From assembly GCA_946479895.1 (NCBI GenBank), contig CAMLHT010000142.1, positions 1-9,524 on the forward strand: a stretch of 9,524 bases of DNA, written 5' to 3'. The notes under the pieces were generated by a model. The model was not told the origin of the DNA. It did not search any database and worked only from the letters and a program-made list of their open reading frames with translations. Of the stretch, positions 5,364-9,524 are shown piece by piece. Position numbers and translations under genes: made by a program. The first letter of the stretch is position 1. Every line of letters begins with the position of its first letter. Source of the stretch: an uncultured Gemmatimonadota bacterium. Lineage in GTDB: Bacteria; Gemmatimonadota; Gemmatimonadetes; Gemmatimonadales; Gemmatimonadaceae.

Positions 5364-8300
5364 GTGTCCACACGTCGCCTGCTGTCACTCGTCGCCCTCG
5401 TCGCCGCCGCGCTGACCGGGCGGGATCTCTCCGCGCAGACCACTGACGTCATTCGCGGCCGCGTGATCGGCCCCGACAGCCAGCCCGTGATCGGCGCGAC
5501 CGTCACCGCCACGTCGATCTCCGGCAACGTCTCGCGCAACACGCGCACCGACCGGAATGGCAACTTCTCGATCTCGTTCCCGAACGGCGACGGCGACTAC
5601 ATCGTCGCCTTCGCGGCGATGGGCTACGCGGGTCGCCGCTTCCAGGTGAAGCGGACGGCGGACCAGGAGGTGCTGCTCGCCGACGCGAAGCTCCAGCGCA
5701 GCGCGGTGACGCTCGACGCGATGAAGGTCGAGCAGCCCCGCCAGCGGCCCGGGCGAAACGACGCGCTCAGCTCGGACATCAGCGGCACGGAGCGTGGCCT
5801 GGGCGGCGGCCTCCTCGGCCTCGACCAGATGGGCGACCTCGCGGCGATGGCCGGATCGCTTCCGGGCTTCAGCTACATCCCGGCCGGCGCCGAGGGTGCC
5901 GGAGGATTCTCTGTGTTCGGCCTCGACCAGACGCAGAACCTGACGACGCTCAACGGCATGCCGTTCGGCGGCGACGGGCTCCCGCGCGATGCCGCGGTCT
6001 CATCGTCGGTCTCCACGTCGCCCTACGACGTCGCCCGCGGCGGATTCAGCGGCGGCGCGATCAACCTCCGCACGCGCAGCGGCAACAACTTCATCCGCCG
6101 GTCGCTGAGCTTCGTCGGCCAGGCGCCTCAGGCGACGTGGACCGACGCCACCGGCCGCGCCTCGGGCGCGCAGCAGACGATGGGATCGCTGGGCGGCACG
6201 ATCTCCGGGCCGATCCGCTTCAACAAGGCCTACTACTCGGTGTCGGGCCAGTTCAACAACACCACGCGGGACCTGCTCTCGCTCATGAGCCAGAGCCCGG
6301 CCTCGCTCCTGACTTCCGGCCTCGCGCCGGACTCGGTGCGCAATTTCAACGAGCAGTTCATCACGCCGGGCAGCACGCTGACCGGCATTCCGCAGACGAC
6401 CCCGCGCGTCCCGGGGAGCAACCTGAATCGCAGCGGCTCGTTCGTCGGCGCCCTCGACTTCACGCCGCCGACGTCCAACACCGGCGCGGCGTACAACCTG
6501 ACCTTCAACGGCAACTTCGACCGGAACACGCCCGCGTTCCTCAATTCGCTCGACCTCGCGTCCCGCGGCGCCGAGCAGACGCGCTGGGGCGCCGGGCTTC
6601 AGGGCCGCCACAACGCCTACTTCGGCTTCGGCGTGCTCACCGAGACGTCGCTCGGCGTCGGGGCGTCCGGCAGCGAGATGGATCCCTATCTCCGGATGCC
6701 GGCCGGCACCGTGCGCATCAGCTCCGACCTCGGCGGCGCCGCGCCCGTGGTTCGCAACGTCGGGTTCGGCGGCAACCAGGGCCGCTCCTCGACCAGCGCG
6801 CTGAACCAGTCGTTCGCCAACACGCTTTCGTGGTTCAGCCGCAACAACAAGCATCGCCTCAAGATGACCACCGAGCTGAATTACTCGCACAGCTCGAGCA
6901 GCTCGTTCAACAACGAGTTCGGCACGTTCAGCTACCAGTCGCTCGCCGACCTCGCGACGAACACGCCGTCCTCGTACAACCGCCAGCTCACGCCGCGGAA
7001 CACGTCCATCGGCAACATCGTGGGCGGATGGTCGCTGGGCGATTCGTACCGTCCCAACCAGGATCTCCAGGTCCAGTACGGCATCCGCGTCGACGGAAAT
7101 CATTTCACCACCCTGCCGACCCGCAACGCGGCCGTCGAGTCGACCTTCGGCGTGCGGAACGACAAGGTGCCGACGCCGTTCTACTTCTCGCCGCGCATCG
7201 GCTTCACGAAGACGCTGGGCACGGCTCCCGAAGTCATCGCCTTCGACGGCATGTTCCGCGCGCCGCGCATGGTGATCAACGGCGGCGTCGGCGTGTTCCA
7301 GAACTGGGCGAACACCGGCACGCTCTCGCAGGCCATCGCCAACAACGGCCTGCCGAGCGGCATCCAGCAGCTCAGCTGCATCGGCAGCGCGACCCCGATT
7401 CCCGACTGGGACGCGCTCATGGGCAATCCCGAGAGCGCCCCGAGCGTGTGCGCCAACGGCGTCGGCGCGTCGGAGTTCGCGAGCACGTCGCCGAACGTGA
7501 CGCTCTTCGCGCGGGATTTCGTCTCTCCGCGCTCCATCCGGTCGAACCTCGCGTGGCGCGGTTTCCCGTTCAACGGACGGTTCTCGTCGTCGGTGAGCGG
7601 CCAGGCGTCGTACAACCTGAACCAGCCCGGCAGCTTCGACCTCAACTTCGACCCCACGACGCGATTCACGCTGGCGAACGAAGGGGGCCGGCCCGTCTTC
7701 GTGCAGCCGACGAGCATCGTGCCGTCGAGCGGGTTGATCTCCTCGCGTGACGCCAAGGTCTCGAACGCCTTCAACCGCGTGACCGAGATGCGCTCCGACC
7801 TGACGTCGCACAGCGAGCAGCTCCAGGTCTCGCTCTCGCCCTTCCGGTGGAGCTACAACTGGCGCTGGAACCTGAGCTACACGCTCCAGAACACGCGCGA
7901 CGAGATCCGTGGGTTCTCGAGCACCGCCGGCGATCCGCGCGAGAAGGCGTGGGGCCGGAGCAGCTTCGACGCGCGCCACGACGTCCGGGTTGGCCTGAGC
8001 TACCTGTTCTTCGGCGCGCTGAACGTGAACTGGAACCAGAGCTTCCGGTCCGGCACGCCGTTCACGCCGATGGTCTCCGGCGACGTCAACGGCGACGGCT
8101 ACCTGAACGATCGCGCCTTCGTGTTCGACCCGGCCGCCGCCGGCACCGATCCCGCCGTGAAGACGGCGATGGAATCACTCCTCGCCAGCGGCCCTGACGC
8201 CGCGCGTGAATGCCTCGGGTCGCAGCTCGGAAAGCTGGCCGCGCGGGCCAGCTGCCAGGGCCCGTGGACGACGAACGCGTCGCTGAGCATCAGCCTCGAC

Positions 8301-9119
8301 CCGGTGAAGACGCGCCTGCCGCACCGCATGGGGCTGAGCTTCAGCGTCTCGAATCCGCTGGGGGCCGCCGACATGCTGCTCCACGGGGAGGACGACATGC
8401 GTGGCTGGGGCCAGGCGCCGCAGCCCGACAACACCCTCCTCAGCGTGCGCGGGTTCGATCCCGCCACGCAGCGCTACACGTACGAGGTGAACCAGCGCTT
8501 CGGCTCGACGAGCCTTCAGCAGACGCTGGCCCGCAACCCGGTGCGCATCGTCATGCAGGCGCGCTTCGACGTCGGCCCGACGACCGAGCGCCAGCTCCTC
8601 ACCCAGCAGCTCGACCGCGGTCGCTCCATGGTCGGGGCCAAGGTGACGGAGCAGGTCTGGAAGAACCAGTACAGCCGCGGGCCGGTCTTCAATCCGCTGG
8701 CGTCGATCCTCACCCAGGCCGACTCGATGCAGCTCACCCGCGAGCAGGCCGACAGCATCGCGTCGCTGAACCGCTGGTACACGATCCGGCTCGACTCGAT
8801 CTGGACCCCCATCGCGAAGACGCTCGCCGACATGCCGAAGGATTACGACCAGGACGAGGCGTACGCCCTGTACCGCCAGGGTCGCGAAGCCTCGGTCGAC
8901 CTGCTGATCCAGATCGCCCCGGACGTGCGCCGGATGCTGACCTCCGCACAGCAGCGGAAGCTGGGCTTCCTGGCCCAGTACCTCGATACGCGGTACCTCG
9001 CGTACGTCCGCTCCGGCACGGCCAGCGGCGGTGGCTTCGTCTCCTTCGGGGGCCCGATCGGCGCCGCCGTGATGATGGAAGCGTCGGCCGCGGGCGGCCA
9101 GATGGTCATCATCCGGTGA
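5364..9119 (+). CDS. Oar-like TonB-dependent outer-membrane receptor with C-terminal helical extension
   Basis: This gene encodes 1251 aa. The start is GTG 5364, chosen because it opens a signal peptide (RR then a hydrophobic run, cleavage likely after LSA, 22-24). Any earlier start extends into the 4-TM gene's shadow frame. No good Shine-Dalgarno is visible. Domains: carboxypeptidase-regulatory-like beta sandwich (~28-113); TonB-box-like LDAMKVE (117-123); plug (~133-240), with GFSGGAINLRTRSG near its end; then the beta barrel to Phe1068 (RIVMQARF, a plausible final strand). SGTPFTPMVSGDVNGDGYLND (about 897-916) is typical of Oar-type receptors. Cys pairs 672/696 and 950/964 suggest disulfide-bonded loops. 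Residues 1069-1251 are extra: a charged helical region with two LTxxQ motifs (LTREQ 1124-1128, LTSAQ 1192-1196) and a Gly-rich hydrophobic end. The ligand is unknown; uptake or secretion of a peptide or protein is possible by analogy with Oar. Confidence 0.9.
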   Translation: MSTRRLLSLVALVAAALTGRDLSAQTTDVIRGRVIGPDSQPVIGATVTATSISGNVSRNTRTDRNGNFSISFPNGDGDYIVAFAAMGYAGRRFQVKRTADQEVLLADAKLQRSAVTLDAMKVEQPRQRPGRNDALSSDISGTERGLGGGLLGLDQMGDLAAMAGSLPGFSYIPAGAEGAGGFSVFGLDQTQNLTTLNGMPFGGDGLPRDAAVSSSVSTSPYDVARGGFSGGAINLRTRSGNNFIRRSLSFVGQAPQATWTDATGRASGAQQTMGSLGGTISGPIRFNKAYYSVSGQFNNTTRDLLSLMSQSPASLLTSGLAPDSVRNFNEQFITPGSTLTGIPQTTPRVPGSNLNRSGSFVGALDFTPPTSNTGAAYNLTFNGNFDRNTPAFLNSLDLASRGAEQTRWGAGLQGRHNAYFGFGVLTETSLGVGASGSEMDPYLRMPAGTVRISSDLGGAAPVVRNVGFGGNQGRSSTSALNQSFANTLSWFSRNNKHRLKMTTELNYSHSSSSSFNNEFGTFSYQSLADLATNTPSSYNRQLTPRNTSIGNIVGGWSLGDSYRPNQDLQVQYGIRVDGNHFTTLPTRNAAVESTFGVRNDKVPTPFYFSPRIGFTKTLGTAPEVIAFDGMFRAPRMVINGGVGVFQNWANTGTLSQAIANNGLPSGIQQLSCIGSATPIPDWDALMGNPESAPSVCANGVGASEFASTSPNVTLFARDFVSPRSIRSNLAWRGFPFNGRFSSSVSGQASYNLNQPGSFDLNFDPTTRFTLANEGGRPVFVQPTSIVPSSGLISSRDAKVSNAFNRVTEMRSDLTSHSEQLQVSLSPFRWSYNWRWNLSYTLQNTRDEIRGFSSTAGDPREKAWGRSSFDARHDVRVGLSYLFFGALNVNWNQSFRSGTPFTPMVSGDVNGDGYLNDRAFVFDPAAAGTDPAVKTAMESLLASGPDAARECLGSQLGKLAARASCQGPWTTNASLSISLDPVKTRLPHRMGLSFSVSNPLGAADMLLHGEDDMRGWGQAPQPDNTLLSVRGFDPATQRYTYEVNQRFGSTSLQQTLARNPVRIVMQARFDVGPTTERQLLTQQLDRGRSMVGAKVTEQVWKNQYSRGPVFNPLASILTQADSMQLTREQADSIASLNRWYTIRLDSIWTPIAKTLADMPKDYDQDEAYALYRQGREASVDLLIQIAPDVRRMLTSAQQRKLGFLAQYLDTRYLAYVRSGTASGGGFVSFGGPIGAAVMMEASAAGGQMVIIR

Positions 9120-9138
9120 GTCCGTACGGCTTGCTGTC

Positions 9139-9197
9139 GGCTCGGCTCCTGGCTGTCGGCTATCGGGTCCGGCTCTCGGCTCTCGGCTATGGCTATC
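9139..9197. repeat. Degenerate GGCTNTC heptamer array
   Basis: About eight head-to-tail copies of a 7-nt unit with consensus GGCTNTC start 20 bp after the receptor stop. Clean copies are GGCTGTC (9151), GGCTATC (9158), GGCTCTC (9171), GGCTCTC (9178) and GGCTATC (9191). Interspersed units lost one or two bases (GGCTC 9139, GGCTCCT 9144, GGGTCC 9165, GGCTAT 9185). The 7-nt period does not preserve a reading frame, so it is non-coding. It looks like a decayed slippage-type repeat. Confidence 0.75.
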
Positions 9198-9235
9198 GCT
9201 CGCTGATAGCCGCCGGCCCAGCCCACAGCTGGGCC
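9191..9235. other. Two adjacent hairpins after the receptor gene
   Basis: Hairpin 1 is GGCTATC (9191-9197) / GATAGCC (9205-9211), a 7-bp perfect stem with a 7-nt loop. Hairpin 2 is GGCCCAGC (9215-9222) / GCTGGGCC (9228-9235), an 8-bp perfect stem with a 5-nt loop. GATAGC at 9236-9241 could replace the right arm of hairpin 1, enclosing hairpin 2 and giving an alternative fold. There is no T run, so this is not a classic intrinsic terminator. It could still stabilise the 3' end of the receptor mRNA or act with Rho. Confidence 0.5.
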
Positions 9236-9251
9236 GATAGCGATCTTCGAC

Positions 9252-9315
9252 GGCAGTCTCCCCGCATGGTCCGCTCGGTAGTGGCGCGGAACTGAACTGC
9301 AGAGACGGAAACCCC
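9252..9315. repeat. Direct repeat copy A (~64 bp)
   Basis: Aligned without gaps to copy B at 9423-9486, 57 of 64 bases match. The best conserved block covers the end of the unit, with CGCGGAACTGAACTG and GAGACGGAAAC. The copies are 171 bp apart in the same orientation. Neither copy has a credible gene in it. No transposase or terminal inverted repeat was found, so the element type is unknown. Confidence 0.85.
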
Positions 9316-9336
9316 TCTCGCTTGGTACAAAGACAA

Positions 9337-9360
9337 GAAAAAGGCATTTCAGCCTCTTTC
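9337..9360. terminator. Weak hairpin between the direct repeats
   Basis: GAAAAAGGC (9337-9345) pairs with GCCTCTTTC (9352-9360) around the loop ATTTCA, with one mismatch. The stem is flanked by A-rich sequence on the left and TTTCGTT on the right, so it could be a weak bidirectional terminator. It is framed by a looser inverted pair, CCCCTCT (9312-9318) and AGAGGGG (9380-9386), which suggests a larger folded unit between the two repeat copies. Confidence 0.35.
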
Positions 9361-9422
9361 CGTTTCGTTCCGCGCGAAAAGAGGGGCGGACCAGGGCTGG
9401 AGAAGAGCCCGCGCGCTCCAAG

Positions 9423-9486
9423 GGCAGTCTCCACGCACGGTCCGCCCGGTGGTGCCGCGGAACTGAACTGAAGAGACGGAAACGCC
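9423..9486. repeat. Direct repeat copy B (~64 bp)
   Basis: This is the second copy of the unit described at 9252-9315, with seven substitutions and no gaps. Its downstream flank (9487-9524) does not continue the similarity to copy A's flank, so the right boundary near 9486 looks real. The rest of the 405-bp gene-free tail (9120-9524) holds only the heptamer array, the hairpins and low-complexity GC-rich sequence; I see no gene in it. Confidence 0.85.
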
Positions 9487-9524
9487 AGCGCGGCCGCGGC
9501 GGACCCTGACCTGGCAACCTCCGC

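Noticed and set aside
5200..5388. Minus-strand reading frame resembling a fragment of a small helical protein
   Set aside because: It is short, runs on as a shadow of the 4-TM gene, and has no identifiable start signal or conserved domain. A gene fossil cannot be excluded but is unsupported.
6137..7750. 537-codon plus-strand ORF in a second frame of the receptor gene
   Set aside because: It is Arg/Pro/His-rich without any family match and is wholly contained in the receptor gene.
6000..7979. 659-codon minus-strand ORF inside the receptor gene
   Set aside because: Composition is Arg/Ala/Val/Glu-dominated with no domain, typical of an antisense shadow of a GC3-rich gene. The receptor frame has clear domains.
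8843..9517. Minus-strand ORF showing an internal repeated peptide
   Set aside because: The repetition only reflects the two non-coding direct repeats at 9252-9315 and 9423-9486; the frame runs into the antisense of the receptor gene.

Overview
The window is high-GC bacterial chromosomal DNA. An Oar-like TonB-dependent receptor with an N-terminal carboxypeptidase-regulatory-like domain, a lipoprotein-type M1 metallopeptidase, and several small unnamed families (a WWW-motif protein, a DUF1330 protein, a 4-TM protein) together suggest Gemmatimonadota or a related soil lineage such as Acidobacteriota. This assignment rests on remembered family composition, not on a database search. No rRNA, tRNA, CRISPR array, transposase or phage gene was seen.

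Layout: (1) 1-355, a strong intrinsic terminator closing a small minus-strand gene for a conserved hypothetical protein with a Trp triplet. (2) 478-2249, a compact plus-strand operon of four genes: DUF1330, a MmcQ/YjbR-like protein with a histone-H1-like Lys/Ala tail, a GNAT acetyltransferase, and a membrane-anchored HExxH protein. Junctions are a 1-nt gap, a 4-nt GTGA overlap and a 40-nt overlap. (3) 2252-4339 on the minus strand, a 695-aa M1-family lipoprotein peptidase whose stop codon lies 2 bp from the operon's last stop. (4) 4340-4809, a 470-bp gap with an AT-rich quasi-palindrome at the M1 promoter side and one doubtful 101-aa reading frame. (5) 4810-5199, a small 4-TM protein. (6) 5200-5363, a structured leader with 7-nt direct repeats. 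(7) 5364-9119, a 1251-aa Oar-like outer-membrane receptor with an unusual ~183-aa helical extension after the barrel. (8) 9120-9524, a gene-free, repeat-rich tail: a degenerate GGCTNTC heptamer array, two hairpins, and two ~64-bp direct repeats at about 89% identity.

Functional reading: the receptor (outer membrane) and the M1 peptidase (lipoprotein, periplasmic or surface) would fit peptide capture and breakdown at the cell envelope, but they are divergent and separated, so this link is inference only. The four-gene operon looks like a housekeeping or stress-type accessory cluster with no clear common pathway. The features most worth following are the LTxxQ-bearing extension of the receptor, the HExxH membrane protein, the basic tail on the YjbR protein, and the repeat-rich tail region.
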